Shown here: positions 52,609 to 62,255 of the stretch, piece by piece
Position numbering within the stretch: the stretch's first letter is position 1
How the letters are laid out: every line of letters begins with the position of its first letter
Source: Candidatus Avelusimicrobium luingense
GTDB lineage: Bacteria > Elusimicrobiota > Elusimicrobia > Elusimicrobiales > Elusimicrobiaceae
Direction: 5' to 3'
Assembly (NCBI GenBank): GCA_900315845.1
Contig: OOHK01000002.1
Span: 124,001 to 188,000 of the forward strand
Length of the DNA stretch: 64,000 nucleotides
Position numbers and translations under genes: made by a program
The notes under the pieces: generated by a model
What the model was told of the DNA's origin: nothing
Databases searched by the model: none
What the model saw: only the letters and a program-made list of their open reading frames with translations

Positions 52609-53130
52609 TTACTCTCTAATTCTAAATACGTTACACGGGTTATGAGTACAAGAAGTTTTTACGACAAACGTACCGCCTTCTTTTTGGCAAAGTTTTCCGT
52701 ATTTATCGGAATTAGTGGCAGAAAACGACCAGCAAACTTCAGTGCCCAAATCAGGCCGTTCCCAATAGAGCGCATACCCGTTTTGTAAATTTTTGGTATC
52801 TTCACAGTGCACACGTTTGGGCCCTAAATCTACGCCGCAATTTCCCCACGGATAGGTACACGTGCTTTTATTAGCCGATAAAGTACATCCTGTTAAATCT
52901 ACCGATAACGCTTCCAAATCGTTGGTATATTCTCCGTTAGCCATGTGGTAAATTTCTTCTGCCTCCATTAGCGCCTTGACGTTGGCTTTTAAGGTTGCAT
53001 AACGGCTGCGCATAACCGCCGCTTCGTATTTGGGCAGAGCCACACTGGCCAAAATACCGATAATCAAAACCACCACCAATAATTCTATTAACGTAAAACC
53101 ACCTGTACTGCTTAATTTGTTATGTTGCAT
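52609..53130 (-). CDS. Type IV pilin-like protein
   Basis: Start set at 53130 (AGGAG upstream, leader MQHNKLSSTGG). The 173-residue prepilin has [35 protein letters not shown] and EIYHMANGEYTNDLEALSVDL, and at least eight Cys in the globular part (CTLSANKSTC, CGVDLG, CWSF, CQKEGG, CTHNPC), more than the others. A TATAAT at 53150-53155 (minus) sits just downstream of the trmJ stop, so it can be transcribed on its own. Confidence 0.9.
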   Translation of the reverse strand: MQHNKLSSTGGFTLIELLVVVLIIGILASVALPKYEAAVMRSRYATLKANVKALMEAEEIYHMANGEYTNDLEALSVDLTGCTLSANKSTCTYPWGNCGVDLGPKRVHCEDTKNLQNGYALYWERPDLGTEVCWSFSATNSDKYGKLCQKEGGTFVVKTSCTHNPCNVFRIRE

Positions 53131-53160
53131 AATTTTTCTCCTTTTGGACATTATACCCTA

Positions 53161-53874
53161 TCATTTCATGCGTTGGCTGATACGTTCCGCCAGCGATTTA
53201 GCAAAAAACAATTGCACTTCGTTAAGCGGCAAATTTCCCACCAACCGGCGCAAAAAGGCTTTGCGTTGTTCGGTAGTCAAATCGGGCCGCAAGTTGGCCT
53301 TTTCGCAAAGGGTATATAATTTTTCTACTAAAATTTCTTTTTGCGCGTCCGTCGGCGCCTCCGGAGAGAACTCCCCCACCGGACGCAGCGGCGCAAAACC
53401 GCTTCGGCGTGATAATTCGTAACACGTTAAAATAACGGCTTGTGCCAAATTGATAGACGGTTGTTTGGAAACGGTAGGGATATTCAAAACGGCCACACAC
53501 CGCTCAATATCATCACCGGACAAACCTGTTTTTTCGTTTCCAAACACCAACGCAATTTTACCTTGCGGTGCTTTTTCCAAACGCGTATTTAAGACGGGCA
53601 GTGTTACAATTTCCTGCTCCAAATGGCGGTTGCGTAGTGCCGTAGCCGCGAGTGAAAAAGAAGTATCGGCTAGGGCTTCGTCCAAAGTTTGATATTGCAC
53701 CGCGTGTTGCATAATATCTTCCGCGCCTACCGCGCTGACGGCTTCGCGCCACGCAACGGCAAACGGATCTACTACGCGCAAATCGGACAAACCGAAATTG
53801 GCCATTGCCCGCGCGGCGGCCCCGATATTATTAGGGTCACGTGGACGGACTAAAACAACACAAAAGGTTTTCAT
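53161..53874 (-). CDS. trmJ: tRNA (cytidine/uridine-2'-O-)-methyltransferase TrmJ
   Basis: A 237-residue SPOUT methyltransferase for position 32 of tRNAs. VLVRPRDPNNIGAAARAMANFG is the motif-1 signature; VFGNEKTGLSGDDIERC and PSINLAQAVILTCYELSR form the trefoil-knot SAM site. The C-terminal ~70 residues are the helical extension seen in TrmJ. Start overlaps the lpd stop by 4 bp (ATGA). Confidence 0.92.
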   Translation of the reverse strand: MKTFCVVLVRPRDPNNIGAAARAMANFGLSDLRVVDPFAVAWREAVSAVGAEDIMQHAVQYQTLDEALADTSFSLAATALRNRHLEQEIVTLPVLNTRLEKAPQGKIALVFGNEKTGLSGDDIERCVAVLNIPTVSKQPSINLAQAVILTCYELSRRSGFAPLRPVGEFSPEAPTDAQKEILVEKLYTLCEKANLRPDLTTEQRKAFLRRLVGNLPLNEVQLFFAKSLAERISQRMK

Positions 53875-55235
53875 TTAAGAGCATCTCCCCAAGTTTCGGC
53901 AAAGGTAGGGTGGGCAAATATTACTTCGCGCAATTGCGCTACGGTTAGTCCGGCCTCTAACGCAACGGCGGCAATATGTATCAGTTCCGTAGCGTTTGTC
54001 CCCACGGAACATGCCCCGATAAGTTGACCGGTTTTTGCGTCGCTTAACCACTCCACATATCCGTCGGTTTGCGTTTGAGCAACGGCACGGCCGTTGGCTA
54101 AAAAGAACGATTTATGCGCTTTTATTTCAATACCTTGCGTTTGTGCTTGCGTGCGCGAAAGACCGATAGAGGCAATCTCCGGCGTTGTATAAATAGCACG
54201 CGGGACACGTTCATTGTGATAGACCGCGGGCACACCGCATAAATTACTGGCCGCCACTTCGCCTTGCCGGGTAGCCGCGTGGGCTAATTGCAAAAGGCCC
54301 GTTACGTCGCCCGCGGCATAAATATGCGGTTTAAGTTGCAAGGTTTGCGGGTTCACTTGCACCCCTTTTCGCGCGGCTTCTACGCCGATACGCTCTAAAT
54401 GCAGTTCGCTTGTGTCCACCGTGCGCCCGATAGCGGCTAATACGTGCGGCACCTGTAATTTTTCACCATCGGATAAAGTTAATTCTATGCCGTCCTGTGT
54501 TTTTACGGCACCGGTTACGCTGGTTCCCATGTGCAAATGAATGCCGCGTTTGGTAAATTGTTGGGTAAGTACACGCGAAATGTTTTCATCTTCCTGCGGC
54601 AATAACCGCGGTTGCAATTCTATCAAATGGACTTCCACGCCAAACGCTTGTAAAAAATCGGCCATTTCACACCCGATGACACCACCGCCGATCACCGCCA
54701 TAGATTTAGGCAAATTTTCCATGGTAAAGAAATTGGAATTATCGTAAATTTGTCCGCGCAACGTATCTAACGGAGCCGGATAAAAAGCGGTAGAACCCGT
54801 GGCAATAATGGCACCGTCAAAAGAAATCGTTTTTTCGCCTTCGGCGGTGGAAACCGACAGCGTATGCTCATCTATAAAACAAGCCGTTGCGTTCATCACC
54901 GTTACTTGGGCTTTTTTAAGTAGGAAAGAAATACCTTGCGCAAGTTTTTGCGTGGCGGCCCGTTGGCGGGTTTTTAATTGGGAGAAATCACGCGTATTAA
55001 ACAACGCCTGCGCGTGTTGTAAGCCATCCGTTGTACACAGTGCGGCAGCCGAAAAAGCCGTTTGAAAGCGGTGGGCTCCGTCCAAAAACGATTTAGACGG
55101 TATGCACCCGCAATTTAAGCATACTCCGCCTAGTTTATCTTTTTCAATTAAGGTTACCTTTGCTCCTAACGATGCGGCTTTGAGTGCCGCCGGATAACCG
55201 GCCGGGCCACCCCCGATTACAACCACAGATTTCAT
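53871..55235 (-). CDS. lpd: Dihydrolipoyl dehydrogenase-like flavoprotein
   Basis: A 454-residue FAD disulfide reductase. GGGPAGYPAALKAASLGA (FAD), GGVCLNCGCIPSK with redox Cys39 and Cys44, a second Rossmann motif (AVIGGGVIGCEMADFL, NAD), and the C-terminal HAHPTFAETW-type dimer motif with the catalytic His-Glu pair. It would reoxidise dihydrolipoamide in 2-oxoacid or glycine-cleavage systems; no E1/E2 genes are near, and related reductases are possible. A GGGGGC stretch precedes the ATG. Confidence 0.88.
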   Translation of the reverse strand: MKSVVVIGGGPAGYPAALKAASLGAKVTLIEKDKLGGVCLNCGCIPSKSFLDGAHRFQTAFSAAALCTTDGLQHAQALFNTRDFSQLKTRQRAATQKLAQGISFLLKKAQVTVMNATACFIDEHTLSVSTAEGEKTISFDGAIIATGSTAFYPAPLDTLRGQIYDNSNFFTMENLPKSMAVIGGGVIGCEMADFLQAFGVEVHLIELQPRLLPQEDENISRVLTQQFTKRGIHLHMGTSVTGAVKTQDGIELTLSDGEKLQVPHVLAAIGRTVDTSELHLERIGVEAARKGVQVNPQTLQLKPHIYAAGDVTGLLQLAHAATRQGEVAASNLCGVPAVYHNERVPRAIYTTPEIASIGLSRTQAQTQGIEIKAHKSFFLANGRAVAQTQTDGYVEWLSDAKTGQLIGACSVGTNATELIHIAAVALEAGLTVAQLREVIFAHPTFAETWGDALK

Positions 55236-55308
55236 GTTGCCCCCTTGGAAACAGTCTTAACTCTATTACCATTGTAGCATTAAAAACAGTATAATAAAAA
55301 AAGAATAT

Positions 55309-56022
55309 ATGACGACAAGTAAATCCCCTTCCCACACCGGGCATCGCCGACGTTTGCATGCACGCATTGATAACAGCGGGTTTGATTCATTTTTAGATCA
55401 CGAAATTTTAGAGTTGCTACTCACCTGTGTGATTGCCCGCAAAGATACAAAACCGATTGCATGGGATTTGTTAAACCGTTTCGGCTCTATAACCCATGTA
55501 TTAGATGCCGATGAAACCTCTTTATTAGATACGCCCGGAGTCGGCCCGAAAACCGCACATTTCTTAAAACTGATACACGAAACGATAAAACGCTATATGC
55601 GTGCACGGATACCCAAACAGATTAAACTGACTTCCCCACAAAATATTTTAGATTATTGTCATACTTCCTTATCCGGTAAAAAAGAAGAATTATTGGAAGT
55701 CATTTTTCTATCCGCACGTTGCACGGTATTACGCTCGCGCATTATGGCCATAGGCTCCATCACAAAAATTACCGTTGAGCCCCGCCAAATTATTGAAGAA
55801 GCCTTAAAAGAAAAAGCCTCCGGAATTATAATCGTGCATAATCATCCGTCGGGAAACCCGACACCGTCAACTGAAGATATCACGTGGACCAAACAACTGG
55901 AAAAGGCCGCAAAATTATTCAATATTATTTTATGGGAACATTTTATTATGGCCCAAGGTTCACATTTTAGTTTTCGCGGCAACAACCTATTGGATCCGCC
56001 ACCCCAACTGCAAAAACGTTAA
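55309..56022 (+). CDS. radC: RadC-family JAB-domain protein
   Basis: A 237-residue protein: an N-terminal helix-hairpin-helix region (LLDTPGVGPKTAHFLKLI) and a C-terminal JAB metalloprotease-like domain with VHNHPSGNPTPSTED (H-x-H...S...D) and a downstream GSHFSF in place of the usual GxxxSF. Despite the name, a DNA-repair role is unproven. A TATAAT lies 13 nt before the ATG with no Shine-Dalgarno, so the leader would be ~6 nt. The 3' end overlaps comF by 4 bp (convergent). Confidence 0.9.
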   Translation: MTTSKSPSHTGHRRRLHARIDNSGFDSFLDHEILELLLTCVIARKDTKPIAWDLLNRFGSITHVLDADETSLLDTPGVGPKTAHFLKLIHETIKRYMRARIPKQIKLTSPQNILDYCHTSLSGKKEELLEVIFLSARCTVLRSRIMAIGSITKITVEPRQIIEEALKEKASGIIIVHNHPSGNPTPSTEDITWTKQLEKAAKLFNIILWEHFIMAQGSHFSFRGNNLLDPPPQLQKR

Positions 56023-56753
56023 TTTTCCCGCGCATAGGTATAAGCCATCACCCGTTTAGCCCCGGCTTGCCGTAAGGCTATTGCACAACCTTCCAACGTG
56101 GCCCCTGTTGTGGCCACATCATCAATCAGCAAAATTACTTTCCCCTTAATCTGTGACGGATAAGGGCACGAAAACGCGTTTGTCATATTAGACAACCGCG
56201 CTTTACGCCCCAATCGGGTTTGGCTAACCGTATCGCGCAAGCGCACAAGCAGATGAGTCGCCAGTGGCAAACCTGTCTGTTGTGAAAAATAACGGGCCAA
56301 TAATTCACTTTGATTATATCCGCGTCTGCGCTTTTTAGTCTTGAATAATGGTACGGGGATGACAAGTTGTGCAGCGGATAATTCCGGATAATGCGCGAAG
56401 TTTTGAGCCATTTGTGTTCCCATTGTTTTAGCAAAATAATCGGCTCCGTTATACTTAAGCCCATGGACAAGCGCCCGCGAAGAAGCATTAAATATCCACG
56501 CGGAGCGGATGAGTTTGCATTTATACTGTTTGGCTTTACTGCCCCGGCAAGCAAAGCAATGTGCTCCGCCCGACGGCAAATTAACGCCGCAACGCAAACA
56601 GATCAGCGGACCGGGACGGACCAGCGTTTGGGAGCAGGCAGGGCATAAATAGGTTTCGCAGTTCCACGACAAATCGCACCCGCAACAAGCGCAAGTCCGC
56701 GGGAAAAGAACATGCAGAAAAAGACGAGAAAAGTTAACGAAAAAACCGTTCAT
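56019..56753 (-). CDS. comF: ComF-family phosphoribosyltransferase-like protein
   Basis: A 244-residue protein with N-terminal zinc knuckles (CACCGC, CPAC, CLRCG, CFACRG), LVHGLKYNGADYFAK, RGYNQSELLARYF, and the PRPP loop VILLIDDVATTGATLEGC. In competent bacteria ComF works with ComFA/ComEC in DNA uptake; no other com genes lie here. It starts 1 bp after the giant SprA-like gene and is probably read with it. The link to type IV pilins elsewhere in the window is only suggestive. Confidence 0.9.
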   Translation of the reverse strand: MNGFFVNFSRLFLHVLFPRTCACCGCDLSWNCETYLCPACSQTLVRPGPLICLRCGVNLPSGGAHCFACRGSKAKQYKCKLIRSAWIFNASSRALVHGLKYNGADYFAKTMGTQMAQNFAHYPELSAAQLVIPVPLFKTKKRRRGYNQSELLARYFSQQTGLPLATHLLVRLRDTVSQTRLGRKARLSNMTNAFSCPYPSQIKGKVILLIDDVATTGATLEGCAIALRQAGAKRVMAYTYAREN

Positions 56754-56754
56754 A

Positions 56755-59700
56755 CTAAAATTGTACTGTCATATTAGCGGCTACATTATAGGAAATATAA
56801 TCTTCCGTTTTGACGTATGCGTGCTCCAACATCGTAACGCCGCCGCCAAACGTAAAACGTAAGTTTTGAGAAAATTCATAATCTAATGAAGTGGTTAAAT
56901 CGTATTTTTTGTAGTTATCCAATACTTCCACGGCGGAACGTTTATCGGTGTAACTGATATTGGTGTTCCAAATAATACGGTTCGTGGCCGAGTAAATACG
57001 GTTGATAAACGGCAACTTCAACCCATGAGGCAAATTGAAATCCCACCGCAAATTCAAACTCGGGATAGTCTCTTGCGTGCTTTGGCTGATTTTGCCTTGT
57101 ACCAGCCATTTTTCAAAAGAGGTATGCGTAATTTTAGGAGTGACACGTAAAGACTTAATGTAAAAAGAAGTTTGGGCCGATAAATTTTTCTCGCGCACAC
57201 GCTCTAAACTTATGTTGGTACGTAAATCATCTTTATCTGAAGATTTATATTGTGCATTGAGCACCGTATCTAAATAATTCCACAACATAAACCGCAAATC
57301 CGCCCCGTATTGGCAAGTATCTTGCGTATCGGTACCTGTATTGGTTTGTTCTACCAAACTGTACGATAATTTCAAGTTACTGTTAGAAACCCAATGTTGG
57401 GCAAAAACGAATTTTTCCAAATCGGAAATAGAGAATGTTAAATCGGGCAGCGTCATACTGGTAGAATTATAGAGCGTGCCGGTTTGGTCATTTTTCTGTA
57501 ACGTCTTACTAAAGTTATTGATAATGGAAATCGTTTGCAGCGGGGCGAGCACGCCGGATAATTCATACCGAGAAAGCGGATTCCACCGCTGGGTAGATGT
57601 AAAGGTATCACGCAAGGTCATATTTTTACGGTACCCGTAACGCCCCACATCATTAAGCGAACTGCGAATCCATAACTCTTTGCGCGAATCAAACCCGCTG
57701 TCCACATCGCTCCAAGCATCCGCGTCCTGGATGCGGTATCCCGACGAAATAACAAACGTACTTAACAGTTTATTATTCGGCAACAAATCACTCCCGTTAA
57801 GGGTTAACGATAAACCACCGTCCGCATTACGGGTAATTGTCTTGACTTCGCCCACCCCCACCGAGACCGATGAGCCGGAAGCCGTTAATGTTTTGGCGGA
57901 CAAATTGTTGTTTTCCACCGTGCTGATATTATAACTGGCCGACGGGGCCAACCACTTGGCGATTTTCCACGTACTGTTAAAACCGGTACGCTGGGTTAAG
58001 GCTTTGGGATAGTGCAGTTGGGTGTCGCCCGTAGTTTCGTAGCGGGTGCGGTCTTCGGTACTTTTACGCAAATTGTACGACGGAGTAAAATTAAAATTGT
58101 TCGTGGGTTGATAGGTAAATTTAACATTCATTTTTTGGGTATTTTCGTCGGTATTATAATAAGTAACGGACTCTGCATGCCGCACTCGTGCATAATCTAT
58201 GGACGAATCTGTAATATGATATCCGGCCGAAATGTTTTTGAATACCCCGACGGAATGGCTCAACGTGGCCCCATACGTACGGGCATCATCTTGACGTTGC
58301 AAAAGTTGGTAATCGGTTTGGTCTTGTGTATATTCCACACCAATACGAGGGAATTTATCCTTTATAAAATCGCCGCGCACTACGGCATTTTGCCGCTCCA
58401 CCTTACCTTTATCTAATAAAGAAATGGTGTTATAGTCAGTCGTATCCGTGATAAGCGGCGTTGTAACGGTACTGCGCAGTAATGTGGCGCTCATCGGAAA
58501 TTCTTTAATGCGGTTAACTTTGACAAAATATTCTTCTTCGGTCGTTTCTTGATTTTTGGCAACCGAGAGCGGTGTTTCAAAGTTACTGTCTTGATGCTTA
58601 TATTTCGCTCCGACACTTCCCCAGCCGTCCCAGTTCATGGTCAAATCGCCTTTATATGCTTCACCGGTGAGCGTAATGGCATCTGCCAAGTGAATCACAT
58701 TCAACCACACTTCCCCGTCCGTTACGTCGGTACCGGAACCGGTCGGCTTTTGCACACCGGCTAAAATTAAACTGACTTCGCGGAAATTGAGCAAACCGCC
58801 GGGAGCCCGATAATTAAAAATTTTCACTCCATAATTCGGGGCGGACACATCCACAAAAGAATCGGGGATTCCGTCACCGTTTTTATCTACCATTTTGACG
58901 GAAATTAACCGCCAACCCGTAAAATCTAACGGCACAACAATCTTATCGTAATTATTTTGCGTACCGACTTTTAAGAAAAATTCCGCCCCCGTATTAGCCG
59001 CTTTACTGTGCAGTAAGAAACGAAATTCGCGGTGTTGTGAAAAATCCATACTCTTAAAGTTGCGGTTAGCATAATGTTCGCCGGTCAGCACCGCAATGGC
59101 CGGGTCCGAATCGTCGGTTACGCTGCTCCATCCGGTTGTATTAAATTTAAGCCGCAAGGCTTGGTCCAACACATTGGCCGAATCTAACGTACTGCGGTAA
59201 TTTTGTATGGAGCCGTATAAATAATTAAACACTTCCTGCCCGTCACCGGGAGAACTGAAAATCGGTTCATAGGTAATGTTATCTACATTGTTAATACCGG
59301 AGACGGAAAATTCCGACGTTTCAGCCGTCGTGTTCCAAGCCGTTCCGGTAAGACCGACCGTAGCAATTTTGATTTGTCCTTTTAAGTTCGCCCCTTTTTT
59401 AAGCGTAATACGCAAATGGCGTACGGCCGTCCACTGGGTTTTATCCGTCATAGTAAAAGGCATTGAATAGGTTTGCCAGGTCGTATTTTGACCGGGGGCC
59501 CCCTGAGCGGGATCAAACGTAATCGCCCGACCGGCAAACCCGAAGTTTCCTTCGCCGTTCCATAATGCCAAGGCATCATCTTCTTCAAATTTCCCGTTGC
59601 CGTTTAAATCTTGCGTATCAATACGCCCGTTGGGTTGTGCTTCGGGGTTGTATAGATTATTTACAAACGGATTATACCGTTGTTCGGTGCCGTCGGGATT

Positions 59701-62145
59701 GGTATAGAGCCAACCGATATCTTCGTTGGGGGCTAACGTATTGCGGCAATAAATATCTTCCGTCTTGGGCACGCCTGCTCCGCATTGGGTTGTCATGCCG
59801 GAAGCGTTATCGGAATATTCGGAGATATTACCGAAAGTAAAGTTCACGTCCGGACCGCCTGCCTCCCCCAAAATGGTCAATTCAAATGAGGTTTTAGAGG
59901 ATAAATCTATCCCGCTTTGGCTTAAGGGATATACAATAGAAACTTCATCGCGTCCGTCAAAATCTATACCTTTGGTAAAATCGTAATTTAAAACCAATAC
60001 TTGTTGTTTATCGTTGGTAGAAGCGATGGCATGCGGGTTAATTTCCAACGCGGGCAAATCTTGTGTATCCCAACGGATAGCATCTAAAAAGTTAGTCAAA
60101 CCGCGGGCATTAAAAGAAGGATCGGGGTTAGCGGCAATTACCCAATCTTTGAAAATCATAGAGCCGCCCACTTGTTCGCTCGTATCGTTCATACTATCCA
60201 CCATGGCGTAACCAAACATATTTTGCTTTTTCTGGCTACGGGCACCTTCGGCGCTGAAATCTACATTCACTTTTTCTCCTAATTTAATATCGCGCCCTTT
60301 GATATCCGCCCCATATACAAGCAACTCTTTATTGTAAGCCCCTACTTGCGGAACCGTAGACGGTTTTTCTCCCCCCTCTTTAATCATGGTGGCACCCATA
60401 ATAATTTTGTCAAACAATTTATAATCAAGCCGCCCGCCTAAAACGGAATTGTTGGAACTCGTGCCGGTCAGGGTATCGTAGGTAATATCAATAACGGAAT
60501 TTTCGGTAATTTCATCGCCTTTGTAAAAGGTAATAAAACCGGATGTATAATCAATATAATAATCGTTATTACGCGCCAACGGGCGTCCGTTTAGAGTAAC
60601 ACGTTCGGATTGCACCACAATATCCGACTCAATAAAATAGGTTTTAACGGTAGATTCGTATTGCACCTTGAAAGTGCGGTTTTTAGACGAAGTCGGAGTA
60701 GTATTATATAAGCCGGGGTCATCAGACATACGGCTATCCAACTCAAAAATACCTTTATCAAAATCCATGGTAATCGTGGTAGGATATACTTGCGACGGCG
60801 TGGCCGACGGCCCGACGGTTTGCCCGTTTGCATCCAATAATACAAGGGCGAAATTACCTTTTCCGTTGTCTTGCGTGATGTTTTGCGCGCCGATACGGTA
60901 ATAGGTTTTCATTTCCAACTTATTAGCCGTTTCGGTAGCCGTATTTTCCCAAGGTTTATCGTTCTCGGTTTTGATAAGTTTAATCGTATTGGGAGTAGTC
61001 CCGAATTCGCTTAAAGCGCGGCCCTGTGTATTGCGGTAATCTACGGCGATTACACTTTGGGCCGTAATGGAACGTTTAAAAGTAATGATACCGCGGGCAT
61101 AATCTACCGTATAGTCCACCCCGCGTGTTAACAACTCCCATTGTGCGGTATAAGTCAACGTACCCAAATAATCGGTAGCGGTTTTTTCCACCGGCACAAA
61201 AGTTTGCGAAGTCGTATTGCTATTCAAGTAAATTTCTTCAGTACCGGGGGAAATGTTTTGCACATGTCCGGGGGTGCGCCAATCATCATACGCATCCGGT
61301 TGCAGTTGGACATCCCCGTGAATGTTTCCGCCGAAAGTTAAATCGTAATACGTACGGCGCAGATAATCGATATCTTTCAGCGATACGATTTCGGACACCC
61401 GCGAGCCGACAAATTGCTTTTGTTTGCTCGTCCCTTTAGTTTGAGAACCGATTAAATAGAGATTGGCGTTTTTGTGTTGCAAGTGCATTTTGGCACCGAA
61501 CAATTGTTTTTGATAGGCGATTAAATCGGTCTGCGGCAACGCCAAATCAATATCACCAAATTCGGCTAGTTGTACAAATTCGCCCGGTTTGCCGCGGTAG
61601 GCCACCGAGAGGGTTTTATCCTGTTCGCGCTGATCGTCATAGTCAATATCCACAAACACGCGGTCCATGATTTTACCTTGCATTTTTAATTGCATTTCTT
61701 GGTTCATTTCCACGTTGCGTTGGTTGGTGTTGGTGGTGCTGGCGCTTTTGGAAGGTTCTTTGTATTTTTTAGCGGCCATTTTAAGCCCCAGCACATACCG
61801 CCCCGTCAAGGCGATACTCGTACCATACAAAGGCAAAGACAAGGTGGGGTTTAGCAAGGTCAAATCCGGGATTGGCTCGGGGGCTTTATCCAACTCATAG
61901 GCTCCTTCTACCGAGGTAACGGCTTGCCGCCAAAAAGTGTCGGAATAGTGCAACAAAGCCGCGTCGTCCGGCTGGTCTTCCAACGCCAAGGCGGCTTCTT
62001 GTTTAGCGGCTTGTTCTTCTTCAAAAATCGCATATTGGTCTTTATCCACCAAACTGTAAGGCAACGTTTGTGCATAAGACACAAGCGGACTTGCCACCAG
62101 TTGGACAGTTATCAGCCAAGCGACAAACAACCGCAGTATTTTCAT
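56755..62145 (-). CDS. Giant SprA-like outer-membrane protein
   Basis: A 1796-residue protein with a Sec signal peptide (MKILRLFVAWLITVQLVASP...YAQ). From ~150 on it has the SprA-type pattern: VFVDIDYDDQREQDKTLSV, GEFVQLAEFGDIDLALP, KQLFGAKMHL, then DIDYLRRTYYDL and VDYTVDYARGIITF repeats (also DYYIDYTSGFITFY). Calcium-type loops occur (DLNGNGKFEEDDA, DKNGDGIPDS). The last ~600 residues are alternating strands, ending ANMTVQF with a terminal Phe, as for a large beta-barrel. In Bacteroidetes SprA is the 36-strand translocon of type IX secretion; here no other T9SS genes are visible. GAGG lies ~17 nt from the ATG. Confidence 0.7.
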   Translation of the reverse strand: MKILRLFVAWLITVQLVASPLVSYAQTLPYSLVDKDQYAIFEEEQAAKQEAALALEDQPDDAALLHYSDTFWRQAVTSVEGAYELDKAPEPIPDLTLLNPTLSLPLYGTSIALTGRYVLGLKMAAKKYKEPSKSASTTNTNQRNVEMNQEMQLKMQGKIMDRVFVDIDYDDQREQDKTLSVAYRGKPGEFVQLAEFGDIDLALPQTDLIAYQKQLFGAKMHLQHKNANLYLIGSQTKGTSKQKQFVGSRVSEIVSLKDIDYLRRTYYDLTFGGNIHGDVQLQPDAYDDWRTPGHVQNISPGTEEIYLNSNTTSQTFVPVEKTATDYLGTLTYTAQWELLTRGVDYTVDYARGIITFKRSITAQSVIAVDYRNTQGRALSEFGTTPNTIKLIKTENDKPWENTATETANKLEMKTYYRIGAQNITQDNGKGNFALVLLDANGQTVGPSATPSQVYPTTITMDFDKGIFELDSRMSDDPGLYNTTPTSSKNRTFKVQYESTVKTYFIESDIVVQSERVTLNGRPLARNNDYYIDYTSGFITFYKGDEITENSVIDITYDTLTGTSSNNSVLGGRLDYKLFDKIIMGATMIKEGGEKPSTVPQVGAYNKELLVYGADIKGRDIKLGEKVNVDFSAEGARSQKKQNMFGYAMVDSMNDTSEQVGGSMIFKDWVIAANPDPSFNARGLTNFLDAIRWDTQDLPALEINPHAIASTNDKQQVLVLNYDFTKGIDFDGRDEVSIVYPLSQSGIDLSSKTSFELTILGEAGGPDVNFTFGNISEYSDNASGMTTQCGAGVPKTEDIYCRNTLAPNEDIGWLYTNPDGTEQRYNPFVNNLYNPEAQPNGRIDTQDLNGNGKFEEDDALALWNGEGNFGFAGRAITFDPAQGAPGQNTTWQTYSMPFTMTDKTQWTAVRHLRITLKKGANLKGQIKIATVGLTGTAWNTTAETSEFSVSGINNVDNITYEPIFSSPGDGQEVFNYLYGSIQNYRSTLDSANVLDQALRLKFNTTGWSSVTDDSDPAIAVLTGEHYANRNFKSMDFSQHREFRFLLHSKAANTGAEFFLKVGTQNNYDKIVVPLDFTGWRLISVKMVDKNGDGIPDSFVDVSAPNYGVKIFNYRAPGGLLNFREVSLILAGVQKPTGSGTDVTDGEVWLNVIHLADAITLTGEAYKGDLTMNWDGWGSVGAKYKHQDSNFETPLSVAKNQETTEEEYFVKVNRIKEFPMSATLLRSTVTTPLITDTTDYNTISLLDKGKVERQNAVVRGDFIKDKFPRIGVEYTQDQTDYQLLQRQDDARTYGATLSHSVGVFKNISAGYHITDSSIDYARVRHAESVTYYNTDENTQKMNVKFTYQPTNNFNFTPSYNLRKSTEDRTRYETTGDTQLHYPKALTQRTGFNSTWKIAKWLAPSASYNISTVENNNLSAKTLTASGSSVSVGVGEVKTITRNADGGLSLTLNGSDLLPNNKLLSTFVISSGYRIQDADAWSDVDSGFDSRKELWIRSSLNDVGRYGYRKNMTLRDTFTSTQRWNPLSRYELSGVLAPLQTISIINNFSKTLQKNDQTGTLYNSTSMTLPDLTFSISDLEKFVFAQHWVSNSNLKLSYSLVEQTNTGTDTQDTCQYGADLRFMLWNYLDTVLNAQYKSSDKDDLRTNISLERVREKNLSAQTSFYIKSLRVTPKITHTSFEKWLVQGKISQSTQETIPSLNLRWDFNLPHGLKLPFINRIYSATNRIIWNTNISYTDKRSAVEVLDNYKKYDLTTSLDYEFSQNLRFTFGGGVTMLEHAYVKTEDYISYNVAANMTVQF

Positions 62146-62240
62146 AAAACGGAAAAATACCTCATTTTTTCATTTTATCACATTTCGCGCACGCACGCGC
62201 GCATTACCCGCGTTCGGGCTTTTCCGGCCCATCGGATATT

Positions 62241-62249
62241 TGTTAAAAT
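62241..62249 (+). promoter_or_regulatory. Extended -10 promoter, leaderless lptF start
   Basis: TGT-TAAAAT with hexamer 62244-62249 and 6 nt to the ATG at 62256; no Shine-Dalgarno. Confidence 0.55.
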
Positions 62250-62255
62250 AGCAAT

